Of a stretch of DNA of 14,091 bases, positions 6,177 through 14,091 are shown piece by piece. Source of the stretch: an uncultured Bacilli bacterium (lineage in GTDB: Bacteria > Bacillota_I > Bacilli_A > RF39 > UBA660); assembly GCA_948874605.1 (NCBI GenBank), contig CAQRXS010000020.1, positions 1 through 14,091 of the forward strand. The letters run 5' to 3'. Every line of letters begins with the position of its first letter. The first letter of the stretch is position 1. The position numbers and the translations under genes were made by a program. The notes beneath the pieces were generated by a model. The model ran no database searches and was not told the origin of the DNA. It saw only the letters and a list, made by a program, of their open reading frames with translations.

Positions 6177-9100
6177 CTATCTTAATTCAGGATGTCCCTT
6201 TTCAGCTATAACATCTAAATTCCAAATAGTTTCATCAAAGTATAAAGTGTCTTTATAAAATTCTTTTGTTTGGATTTGTTCTTTCGTAGCTTCTTTTAGG
6301 TTATCTTTTGTTTCTTCATTTACTCTACTAAATCCTTGTGCTTCCGTATATTCATAACAATTTGTTATTGATGCTTTTACTGTTGCTTCTACAGCTCCTG
6401 CAAATTTATAAGGAAGTTTCTTATCGCCTTTTGAATCCGTGAATCCTTCCATTGATCCTAGAGCAATAGAATTTTTTATCGATGGTTTATCATAGATATT
6501 TCCAACTACTCCGCCATTAAATTCACTTGCATTAATATTAGATGTATAAGTATTTTCAGGTTTCGTTATATTAACTTTGGAAACTACATTTTCTATTGTT
6601 CCACCTTTTTGAGAGGCGCCTACTATTCCACCATTCTCTGTTGTAGTAACTTCCATGTTTCCTTGTACAAAAACATTTTTTATACTTCCATTGAATTTTC
6701 TGCCTATAAATGTTGAAACATACACTCCAGTTGCTTTAACATTTGCATCTTTTACTGATATATTTTCAAACAATGAATTGGTACTTCCGTCTCTTTCCCC
6801 ATCTTGTCCTGAGATAACGGCAACATTATTAGCTCCAACTAATTTAATACCTTCAAATCTCATATTTTTTAACGTTGCGCCACTCGTTTGATTTGCAAAC
6901 GCAGTAGCAAAATTATCTTCGGTTTCATTTGAGAAATTTTTAATGTTTATGTTTTCTATCTTTCCATTAAATTTTTCAAATAATGATAAGTTTTTCAAGT
7001 TAGAAAGGGTATGACCTTTTCCATCGATTTGACCTGTAAATGTTCCAGTTACAACAGCAACCGAACCAGTGTAACCAGTAAAGTCTATATCATTTTCTAT
7101 AGTAAATATTGCACCCGGATTTTCTTGTAATTTATTTATATCTGATACGCTTGAGATAGTAAATTTTAATCTTTCTGCTGTACAATTTTTATACGTAACT
7201 GTGCTTACATTTCCGCCAATTAAACTTATATCATTTCTTGCGCCAAAGAATATTTTTAAATTTTTTGCACTAACATCTTCAATGATACTATATTGCGTTG
7301 TTGCAGCTAATGCTCCTTGATTTGTTATATTTTCTGGAATATTTGTATTTTCAAGAATTAGATTTTTCACATAACCAAATCTTATTTTGGTAAATATTGG
7401 TATAGTGTTTCCTGTTATTTTGTGACCATTTCCGTCTAGTTTACCCATAAATGTTTGTGTTACATTTGTTGTCATTCCAGAGAAATCGATATCATTATCA
7501 AGTACATAATATCCATAAGGTTGAGCATTCATTTTTTCTACTAATTCTTGTGCTGTTTTTATATGTGTTACTTCTAAATCTGTTCCATATGGATCAGCTA
7601 CAAAGTCGTTCGTTACTCTTTTTAAATAATGATAGAATATTTTTCTAAGATTTGTTCTCTGTGATATATTTCTATCGTTGTTATTCGCATCATTTATTAA
7701 TGCTTCTGTGTATTTTTCTATCATATAATCAATATCTATATATTGATTATCAGCATTACTTGTAATATTTCCATCTGTATTAGTTATCTTAAACGCTTCT
7801 TCAATTTCAGCGTATCTACTCATTTTATATTCTTTCCAGTTCATAGCTGTACCAGTTTTTGCTTTTGTAATTTTCTGAATGGCATTTAAGTCATTTGAGC
7901 TTTGTCGACTACCATATATGACATAAGCGTCAACGCCGCCATATCCAAGCATTTCAAAGAAATTACGTTTGGTTGACATACTATCTGTCTTTCCACTATC
8001 ATTGTGTCCAATATACCAACGAGTTACCATAGCAGATTCAAATCCATAATCATCTGGTCCCTTACTAGTAATAAGTTGTGTACCTGTTTTAAGCATATAT
8101 CCCCAAGCATTATTTGGTCTTAAAATTATTTTATTGTCCCATAATGATTCAAGAGTAGTTAAATTCATTGCTTCTGCCTGTGCTACATCTATTGTTCCCC
8201 ATTTTGTATTAGAACCAGTTTGTGTCATACGAGTTGCTATTTTTGCTTGCTCTTCTGGTGTTAACTTTATAAAAGCTTGTGCTTCTACATAGTCTAATAT
8301 ATCAATTGCATTTTGTTGTCCTTTATAATAATTTTCTAATTTTTCTCTTGTATCAATTCTTTCTGGTGTTAAATTTTGAGTCGATAAACCTTCTTTATTC
8401 AAATAGAATGATGTATTGAAGTATAATGGTGCAATGTTTGCATCTTCACTCCACTGACGCCATTGTTCCATATGCCCATTTGCATATTCTTCAAGTCCAA
8501 ATCTTAGGCCTTTACTAAACATTATCATTTTATCAATTAAAGCGTGTTGATATTCATGTGTGTATGTACTGTAATTATTAAGTGCATGCTGCCCAATAAA
8601 TTGTACAATTCCATTTCCTCCACCTACTCCAGCGACAGTATTTGAATTATACGGTACCCATAAATTAACTACTTCATTAAAGTTTTTAAGAAATAAATCT
8701 GTTGTTGAACCTTTTTTAGCATATTGATATTCCGTTATTGGTCCTAGTCCAGGAATATTGGTTGATTTCGTTAGAATTCTATTTGTATCATTTATCTTCA
8801 TACAATAATTATTCCATTTTCCACGATCAAATGTGCCTGCTAGTGTAGTTAAATGATTTTTAACTAAATTACCATGATTATTCAATGTTGCTTTCAATTG
8901 ATTTCTACCCGACTCTGTATTATTCATCACATATGCTCTCTGTGATCCTACTGCAAACATTGTTGGAGCAGAGAAAATATATCCTGAATATTTAGGAACA
9001 GTAATTAACGGAAGGATATAGCTAGGCCATCTTTTTAATTGACGCCATGCACGATATTCTAATTCTGGATATTTATCTATTTTTAATTCTAATAAAGCCT

Positions 9101-12100
9101 GTCTTTCTCCCATATATTCTGTAAACCAATCATTTACATCTGTGTAACCACCAAATTTGGTCATGATACCTTCTAAGAAATATATGATTGTTGAACTTCC
9201 TGTATATTTTTGGAGTTGGTTTTTAAAGAAAGCATCTGTTGCACTATATCCTATATTTCCTACGAATACTTCATTTATTACATTTTCTAAAGTCATTGTT
9301 TTATTAAATGATTTTCCATGGAAAAGCATTAAATCTGATACTTTTGTTCCTCTAATATCAAAGTTATACCATTTATAGTAATAATTGTATCCGTATATTA
9401 TCTTATTTAGAGCTTCATTATCAATTAATTCTTGTTTCAACATCTTTGATAATATTTCATTATCAATTGATAATGCACCACTACTATTATTTTGTAATAT
9501 TTGTAAAGCAATATTTTCAGATTCTGCTTTTGTTGTTTCATTAAAGTAATCTTTATATATTCTGCCATCACCTGCTGTAGTTAATGGATCTAATTTCGCA
9601 CTATAATCTAATCCTTTTATATAGTTAGATATTTCTTCAACTATTGCTTGATTTTCTTTTACAATATAGTTGTCATAAGCATATGCTAAATCTAATTCTG
9701 GAATATTATATATTGCTATACTTGGTTTATTACTTTCTATTTTTGTTTTTTCCTTATCGTATTCCACATTATATTCTTGAACTGAGTAATCGTTAAATAC
9801 TATTTTTATACTTGTTATTTTATCATAATTTTGTGTTGTTAAATAGGTTAATAATTGCCCATTACTATACGGTAGTACATGATTTATTATTTTAGTATTT
9901 AAGATGCTATCAGATTCAATCTTTTTTCCATCTATTACAAGATATTTTGCTTCATAATATGGCATTAGTTTATTTATATTATGATAAGCTATTTCTTTTG
10001 ATGAGTTAAATCCTGATATATTTTTAACTCTGTCGTATTCTGGAATATAAATATCTGTATTTTCTGATTTCGATGAATTTTCAGATATTTCGTTTTTTGC
10101 TACGCCATTTTCCAGTTTTCCATATGTAACTTTTACGCCATTGTGTTTTGTATTATTTTCATATTGGATCGCATTATCATAGTCTAATAACAATTTTACT
10201 TCATTTTCTTGAGTTATTTCTGCTTCTTTTATATTTACATAGAAAGATGGCATTTGTTTCGTTTGTACTTTTACAATATAATCACTTGATTTAAAATTTT
10301 CAACTTCTTCTTGTGTTAGCGAATCTGCTTCAACAATTTTGTCTTCTGTTGATTTTTTATATAATACTATGCCTGTAATATCTTTTATTTCAAATAATCT
10401 TTTAGCACTTATATTGATGCTTTCTGAAAGTAAAAGTTGATTTAAATATTCGTTATCACCTGTTGTAATTTTATTACTATCTAAATCATAATTTGCAAGA
10501 ACTTTTATTTCATATTCTTCCTGTGTATTTTTTGTAAAGCTAACTCCAGTTTTATCTCCTGCAAATGCTTCTTCTTTTACTTTTTTTCCGGTTTCGTCTG
10601 TTATTATTATTGTTCCACCTGTGATTGTCTTTTCAGGGTCATTTACTTTAAATGAAACCTCTACTGTATTGTCTTCCTTTTCTTCGTATCCAAATTCTGT
10701 TATGGTAGGTCTTAATTTTAATATACCCACTTTTGTTACATTATTTTCTGTTAATTCTAATTCTTTTGTATTATTTAAAATTACTTTTTGGATTACTACT
10801 TCTTTTGGACCTGGTTCGGAAAAGACTGTAATATTTGCTTTATAGTTATTGCCTTGTTTTTCTAATGCATATTCAATGCCATTAACAACAACTTTTATAG
10901 GATAGTAAGATGATTGACTTGTGAAATCAAAACTTAATGTTGCTTGCTGTCCTCTTTCAAAATATACTGTTTCAGTAGTTCCGTTATAAGTTTTTATGTT
11001 ACTTATACTTGGTTGATAGTCAGAAATCACTTCTATGTTTCTTGTTTCTATGATTTCATCTATTACTTTGTTATCTTCTTCTGGCATACCGGCTGAATTG
11101 CTATCTAAATCATAAGTGGATTTTATTTCTAATGTATATTTTACATCTGGTTCAATAGTAAATGTCAATGTATTTTGTCCTTTTACTATTTCCTTTTCTT
11201 GTGAAACACCGTTAGAAGTCAAAATTGCTTTTCCACTTATAAAGGCATTTTCATCATCTTTTACATTAAAGTTAAATGTTACTTTTTTCTCAAGTACGTT
11301 ATCTATTTGATTAAAATTCTCTATAGTTGGTTTATCTTTTAATATATCGATGTTTGCTTTGTGATTTATAGAAGCAGTTAAAGTTTCGCTGAAATAGATT
11401 TTTGTTGTTTCGATTTGATGTATACCACTTACTTTTCCAACCTCTAGAGTTACTTCATAGTCTCCATTTTCTAGTTTTTTAGCAATACAATTTGTATTAT
11501 TTACTACTATACGTTTTATCTCTTCTTTGTTTGTTTTTAAACTATAAGTTATTTTTAATTGTCCACCTTTTTCCAAGTAATATTTATTGAAATTCACATT
11601 TTTAATTTCTACTTTTGGTAACGCTTCTATTTCTTCTTCTTTCACTAGACTATCAATTACAGTATCCGAATCGTTTCCTGTTAAATTGTAATTCATTTTT
11701 ACTTTAATTTGATATTTTGATGTTATTTCATTATTTGTACTTATGAATTTACTAATGATATTCTGATTATCTTTTATTTCTTGAGCTGATAATTTTAAAT
11801 GATTTATTTCTTGCCCTTGGGCATTTAACAATACTATATTAATCTCTGATACTGCTTCGTCTTCATCCATTAATTCAAATACGACTCTAACTGATGTTTC
11901 GTTTTCGATTGTTGTAAAGTTTTCTATATTTGGACTTCTTTTGATAACATTTATTGTTTGAGTATTATTTTCTTTTAATTCAAATTTTTTACCATTTGAT
12001 AATATTACTTCATCAATACTTATTATCTTTTCTCCTAGTTCAGTAACAGAATCAATTTTTGCTTTATATGTATTTCCATTTTGTTCTAAGATGTGGTCTA

Positions 12101-14091
12101 TTCCATTTATTTTTACATGCAATGGAATATATTTCGTAGAATTTGTACTTTCAAAAGATATTTCTATTTGATCATTTTTACTGAAGGTTGTTGTTTCTTT
12201 TCCATCTTTTAAGGTCTTTATGTTAGATATATTGAAATTATAGTCAACTATGAGTTGTAGCTCTTTTTCATAAAGTTCATGATTTAAATGATTCTCTTCG
12301 TTTTCTAATGTATTGGTATCTAAATCATAATTTAACACTATTAAAACTTGATATACTTTATTCTCTTCGACTTCGATTTCAATGCGGTTTTTCCCAATTT
12401 GTAGGTTTTGACTTGCTACTATTGTATCTGCATCAGAAATTTTTATTGTTGAAGTTGTCATACTGTAATCTTTATCTTCCACATCAAAATTGATTATTAA
12501 TTTTGTATTATCTATATCTTCTTCGACTGTATAATTACTAATTGTTGGTTTTTCTTTTAATACATCAACGCTTATTTGATTATCTAACTTGATTTTTTTG
12601 TTATTATCTAGGTGTGCTTCTGTTATTTTATATGTTTTAACGCCTGATATTTCTCCAACGTTTAGGTTGAAAGTATATTCCAAATCATTATTTGGTGTTT
12701 TTTTAACTTCATATTCTTTTCCATCTATGAGTAATTTTTCTATGTTTGCATCATAACTTACTTGAGCATTAAATGAAATTGTTATTTCATCATTTTTATT
12801 TGGATAGTAATTGTTTGTATTTAAGTCTGTGATGTCTACTTCATATTCTAATGTATTTTCAAGTTTTTGAATTAAAAGACTTAAATCATTAACAGTGATT
12901 TTCCCATCACTATTCATATCTGCGTTTTCTAATTTTTCACTTGGTAATTTTTCCAAATCTATTAAATGTAATTCCAACAAACTTACATCTGCATAATCTA
13001 TTTTGGCATCACCATTTAATTCTCCTCTTTGAGCGAATGTAAGAGCAAATACTACAGAAGTTCCTATAAATTCCATACATAGTATTCCTGCTACTAAGAA
13101 TGTCATGTATTTTTTTCTGTTTTCATTTTGTTGATTATTTTTTGTTTTTTTTCTCTTATTTAAAACTATCGTAACCACAACTATTCCTTGTAGTAATATA
13201 AAAATAATTAGTCCAAAATACATTTTTAATGGTTTTTTTATTTTTTCTGACTGTTCTTGATTTTCTGGTAATTTATTTGTTGAGTCTTCAGTTTCAGTGT
13301 TGCTATTATTTCCTTGATTGTTTTGAGAATTATTGGTTTGGTTATTATTTCCGTTTGAATTATTTATGTTGGGATTTGAAGGTGTCTCTATTTCTGTATT
13401 ATTTGTACTTCCCCCATTATTATTTCCATTTGAATCAATACCAGAATTATTGTTATTCCCTTGGCTATTGCTGTTTGAATCATTATCTGGGTTTAATGGT
13501 TTCTCTGGTTTAGTTATGTTTTCATTATTGTTATCATTCGAACCATCATCTGGATTTGATGGTTTCTCTGGTTTATTTGTGTTTCCATCGTTATTGTTAT
13601 CATTTGAATCATCATCTGGATTTGATGGATTTTCTGGTTCGGATGGTATTTCTGCTTGATCTTTTATTATGTTTACAGTTACTTTTGCATCTTGTACTAA
13701 AATATCTCCTTTTCCTTCTGAGGCAGTGATATTTACTAGTTTTATGTCACTTTTTGATGCTTCTACATTATCCTTTACTTTTAATTTTATTTTTACCACG
13801 TCTTGCGACTCTTTTATTCCTACTTTTCGGTACGCAACTATTTCTTTATTTAACGCATTGTATTTTAGTTCTTCCCAGTTATTAAGACATTCAAAACTAC
13901 TTTGAACCACTTGTTCAAAGATATTGTCATCATATTGAAGTGTTGCTTTATAAGCATTTATTCCTTTTTTTATTTCACTAAAATTATCTAGTTTTAATGT
14001 CACTTCAACTTCTTGCCCTTTTTTTAGTTCACTCGTACCAGGATAAAAACACGAAAAAAGGTATTGACAAGTTATGAGGATAAAAAAATAA
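6177..14091 (-). CDS. Giant surface protein: cohesin-like, two membrane segments, dockerin, Ig-like repeats, M26 zinc protease, GLUG beta-helix (5' end cut)
   Basis: The frame is open from stop TAG 6177-6179 to the right edge, so the true start lies outside. Residue numbers count from the first in-window start-like codon, GTG 14003, which has no good ribosome binding site and falls inside the first domain. Order: cohesin-like domain (to about 115); Asn/Asp-rich linker (118-256); membrane segment (261-281); basic loop; membrane segment (300-323); dockerin-like pair of EF-hand loops (328-339 and D362-N364-D366-D373); four Ig-like units (388-1201); the M26 N-terminal conserved region (about 1202-1300); M26-type protease (about 1330-2135) with H1816-E-Y-Q-H1820 and a third ligand at E1838/E1839 in GLEEYANG; beta-helix (2148-2608) with two ENDIDF/DGxGH modules and two GLUG-like motifs (NGGIVG, NGGVVG). 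M26 relatives (ZmpA-C, IgA1 protease) cut host glycoproteins; the substrate here is unknown. There is no LPXTG, so anchoring is by the membrane pair. Confidence 0.9.
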   Translation of the reverse strand, partial: YFFILITCQYLFSCFYPGTSELKKGQEVEVTLKLDNFSEIKKGINAYKATLQYDDNIFEQVVQSSFECLNNWEELKYNALNKEIVAYRKVGIKESQDVVKIKLKVKDNVEASKSDIKLVNITASEGKGDILVQDAKVTVNIIKDQAEIPSEPENPSNPDDDSNDNNNDGNTNKPEKPSNPDDGSNDNNNENITKPEKPLNPDNDSNSNSQGNNNNSGIDSNGNNNGGSTNNTEIETPSNPNINNSNGNNNQTNNSQNNQGNNSNTETEDSTNKLPENQEQSEKIKKPLKMYFGLIIFILLQGIVVVTIVLNKRKKTKNNQQNENRKKYMTFLVAGILCMEFIGTSVVFALTFAQRGELNGDAKIDYADVSLLELHLIDLEKLPSEKLENADMNSDGKITVNDLSLLIQKLENTLEYEVDITDLNTNNYYPNKNDEITISFNAQVSYDANIEKLLIDGKEYEVKKTPNNDLEYTFNLNVGEISGVKTYKITEAHLDNNKKIKLDNQISVDVLKEKPTISNYTVEEDIDNTKLIINFDVEDKDYSMTTSTIKISDADTIVASQNLQIGKNRIEIEVEENKVYQVLIVLNYDLDTNTLENEENHLNHELYEKELQLIVDYNFNISNIKTLKDGKETTTFSKNDQIEISFESTNSTKYIPLHVKINGIDHILEQNGNTYKAKIDSVTELGEKIISIDEVILSNGKKFELKENNTQTINVIKRSPNIENFTTIENETSVRVVFELMDEDEAVSEINIVLLNAQGQEINHLKLSAQEIKDNQNIISKFISTNNEITSKYQIKVKMNYNLTGNDSDTVIDSLVKEEEIEALPKVEIKNVNFNKYYLEKGGQLKITYSLKTNKEEIKRIVVNNTNCIAKKLENGDYEVTLEVGKVSGIHQIETTKIYFSETLTASINHKANIDILKDKPTIENFNQIDNVLEKKVTFNFNVKDDENAFISGKAILTSNGVSQEKEIVKGQNTLTFTIEPDVKYTLEIKSTYDLDSNSAGMPEEDNKVIDEIIETRNIEVISDYQPSISNIKTYNGTTETVYFERGQQATLSFDFTSQSSYYPIKVVVNGIEYALEKQGNNYKANITVFSEPGPKEVVIQKVILNNTKELELTENNVTKVGILKLRPTITEFGYEEKEDNTVEVSFKVNDPEKTITGGTIIITDETGKKVKEEAFAGDKTGVSFTKNTQEEYEIKVLANYDLDSNKITTGDNEYLNQLLLSESINISAKRLFEIKDITGIVLYKKSTEDKIVEADSLTQEEVENFKSSDYIVKVQTKQMPSFYVNIKEAEITQENEVKLLLDYDNAIQYENNTKHNGVKVTYGKLENGVAKNEISENSSKSENTDIYIPEYDRVKNISGFNSSKEIAYHNINKLMPYYEAKYLVIDGKKIESDSILNTKIINHVLPYSNGQLLTYLTTQNYDKITSIKIVFNDYSVQEYNVEYDKEKTKIESNKPSIAIYNIPELDLAYAYDNYIVKENQAIVEEISNYIKGLDYSAKLDPLTTAGDGRIYKDYFNETTKAESENIALQILQNNSSGALSIDNEILSKMLKQELIDNEALNKIIYGYNYYYKWYNFDIRGTKVSDLMLFHGKSFNKTMTLENVINEVFVGNIGYSATDAFFKNQLQKYTGSSTIIYFLEGIMTKFGGYTDVNDWFTEYMGERQALLELKIDKYPELEYRAWRQLKRWPSYILPLITVPKYSGYIFSAPTMFAVGSQRAYVMNNTESGRNQLKATLNNHGNLVKNHLTTLAGTFDRGKWNNYCMKINDTNRILTKSTNIPGLGPITEYQYAKKGSTTDLFLKNFNEVVNLWVPYNSNTVAGVGGGNGIVQFIGQHALNNYSTYTHEYQHALIDKMIMFSKGLRFGLEEYANGHMEQWRQWSEDANIAPLYFNTSFYLNKEGLSTQNLTPERIDTREKLENYYKGQQNAIDILDYVEAQAFIKLTPEEQAKIATRMTQTGSNTKWGTIDVAQAEAMNLTTLESLWDNKIILRPNNAWGYMLKTGTQLITSKGPDDYGFESAMVTRWYIGHNDSGKTDSMSTKRNFFEMLGYGGVDAYVIYGSRQSSNDLNAIQKITKAKTGTAMNWKEYKMSRYAEIEEAFKITNTDGNITSNADNQYIDIDYMIEKYTEALINDANNNDRNISQRTNLRKIFYHYLKRVTNDFVADPYGTDLEVTHIKTAQELVEKMNAQPYGYYVLDNDIDFSGMTTNVTQTFMGKLDGNGHKITGNTIPIFTKIRFGYVKNLILENTNIPENITNQGALAATTQYSIIEDVSAKNLKIFFGARNDISLIGGNVSTVTYKNCTAERLKFTISSVSDINKLQENPGAIFTIENDIDFTGYTGSVAVVTGTFTGQIDGKGHTLSNLKNLSLFEKFNGKIENINIKNFSNETEDNFATAFANQTSGATLKNMRFEGIKLVGANNVAVISGQDGERDGSTNSLFENISVKDANVKATGVYVSTFIGRKFNGSIKNVFVQGNMEVTTTENGGIVGASQKGGTIENVVSKVNITKPENTYTSNINASEFNGGVVGNIYDKPSIKNSIALGSMEGFTDSKGDKKLPYKFAGAVEATVKASITNCYEYTEAQGFSRVNEETKDNLKEATKEQIQTKEFYKDTLYFDETIWNLDVIAEKGHPELR
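8544..8558 (-). other. Zinc-binding HEYQH motif of the M26-type protease
   Basis: Codons for H1816, E1817 and H1820 of the giant protein. The likely third ligand (E1838 or E1839) is 18-19 residues after the last His in GLEEYANG, which parallels the GLxxE...G context of ZmpB/ZmpC. Further downstream, NAIDILDYVEAQ, EMLGYGGVDAYV and LKRVTNDF also resemble M26 C-terminal landmarks. All catalytic residues appear intact. Confidence 0.8.
10401..12842 (-). repeat. Four ~200-residue Ig-like repeat units in A-B-A'-B' order
   Basis: Within the giant gene, units span residues 388-585 (A), 586-795 (B), 796-994 (A') and 995-1201 (B'). Each starts with a strand-rich half, passes through a KPTI.NF-like hinge (EKPTISNY, RSPNIENF, DKPTIENF, LRPTITEF) and ends near a YDLDSN-like motif (NYDLDTN, NYNLTGN, TYDLDSN, NYDLDSN). 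A and A' share LNVGEISG/LEVGKVSG; B and B' share ISNIKT, KINGI/VVNGI and GNTYKA/GNNYKA. This points to duplication of a two-unit block of about 407 residues. Confidence 0.75.
13103..13153 (-). other. Poly-A slippery region at the anchor/protease junction
   Basis: On the coding (minus) strand, runs of A8 (13145-13152), A6 (13138-13143) and A7 (13110-13116) lie in the codons of the cytoplasmic loop between the two membrane segments. One extra A in the A8 run gives NKRKKNKK and a TAA at 13135-13137. One A fewer reaches a TGA at 13103-13105. Both alternative frames therefore end just after the first membrane segment. Confidence 0.6.
13472..13655 (-). repeat. Tandem repeat in the Asn/Asp-rich linker (63-66 bp period)
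   Basis: Three imperfect copies of a unit reading PEKPSNPDDGSNDNNN and variants. The plus-strand TCTGG of successive copies begins at 13486, 13549 and 13615, giving periods of 63 and 66 bases, which preserve frame. It is a flexible spacer between the cohesin-like domain and the membrane, and copy number could vary by recombination or slippage. Confidence 0.75.

Noticed and set aside
6177..6300. Sortase LPXTG anchor at the end of the giant protein
   Set aside because: The protein ends GHPELR with no LPXTG, hydrophobic segment or basic tail; anchoring must be by the N-terminal membrane pair.
13229..13659. Plus-strand frames of 94 and 108 codons, Phe/Leu-rich and repetitive
   Set aside because: They are the antisense of the Asn/Asp-rich linker and membrane segment; their repeats come from the minisatellite.
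1..14091. Insertion sequences, CRISPR, tRNA or rRNA
   Set aside because: I saw no transposase frame, regular short direct-repeat array or RNA-gene signature; gaps between genes are 161 bases or less.

Overview
This is an AT-rich window (about 30% G+C by eye) from a low-GC, Gram-positive-type bacterium, probably an uncultured gut or host-associated Bacillota. The evidence is secreted and membrane-anchored surface proteins with Firmicutes-style signal peptides, strong AGGAGG-type ribosome binding sites, extended -10 promoters, a cohesin/dockerin-type protein and a ZmpA/B/C (M26)-type protease. TGA reads as a stop: it ends the 248-residue gene inside an ATGA overlap, and tryptophan is written TGG. 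I see no mobile element, CRISPR array, tRNA or rRNA. The genus-level identity cannot be read from the sequence.

Left third (1-4337, minus strand): a two-gene operon with its own promoter at 4365-4393. The first gene encodes a small secreted protein with one C-terminal membrane segment. It overlaps by ATGA the start of a very large secreted protein with about 50 cysteines, of which 1198 codons are visible before the left edge cuts it. I recognise no catalytic domain in either. Together they look like a cell-surface assembly.

Middle (4499-6074, plus strand): a divergent two-gene operon. It encodes a CPBP (CAAX-protease-like) intramembrane metalloprotease and, one base later, a membrane-anchored protein with a metallophosphoesterase fold whose metal ligands are mostly replaced, probably a pseudoenzyme. 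It ends in a strong terminator that overlaps its stop codon.

Right half (6177-14091, minus strand): one uninterrupted frame of more than 2600 codons, open at the right edge. In order it encodes a cohesin-like domain, an Asn/Asp-rich linker with tandem repeats, a membrane segment, a short basic loop, a second membrane segment, a dockerin-like EF-hand pair, four ~200-residue Ig-like units arranged A-B-A'-B', an M26-family zinc protease domain with an intact HEYQH motif, and a C-terminal beta-helix with GLUG-like motifs. This looks like a scaffold-type anchor and a dockerin-bearing protease joined in one chain. The joint lies in three poly-A runs, where slippage by one base would release the anchor half alone.

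The convergent gap at 6075-6176 holds three hairpins serving both directions. The most novel items are the fused cohesin/dockerin/M26 protein, the cysteine-rich surface operon and the degenerate phosphoesterase beside the CPBP protease.
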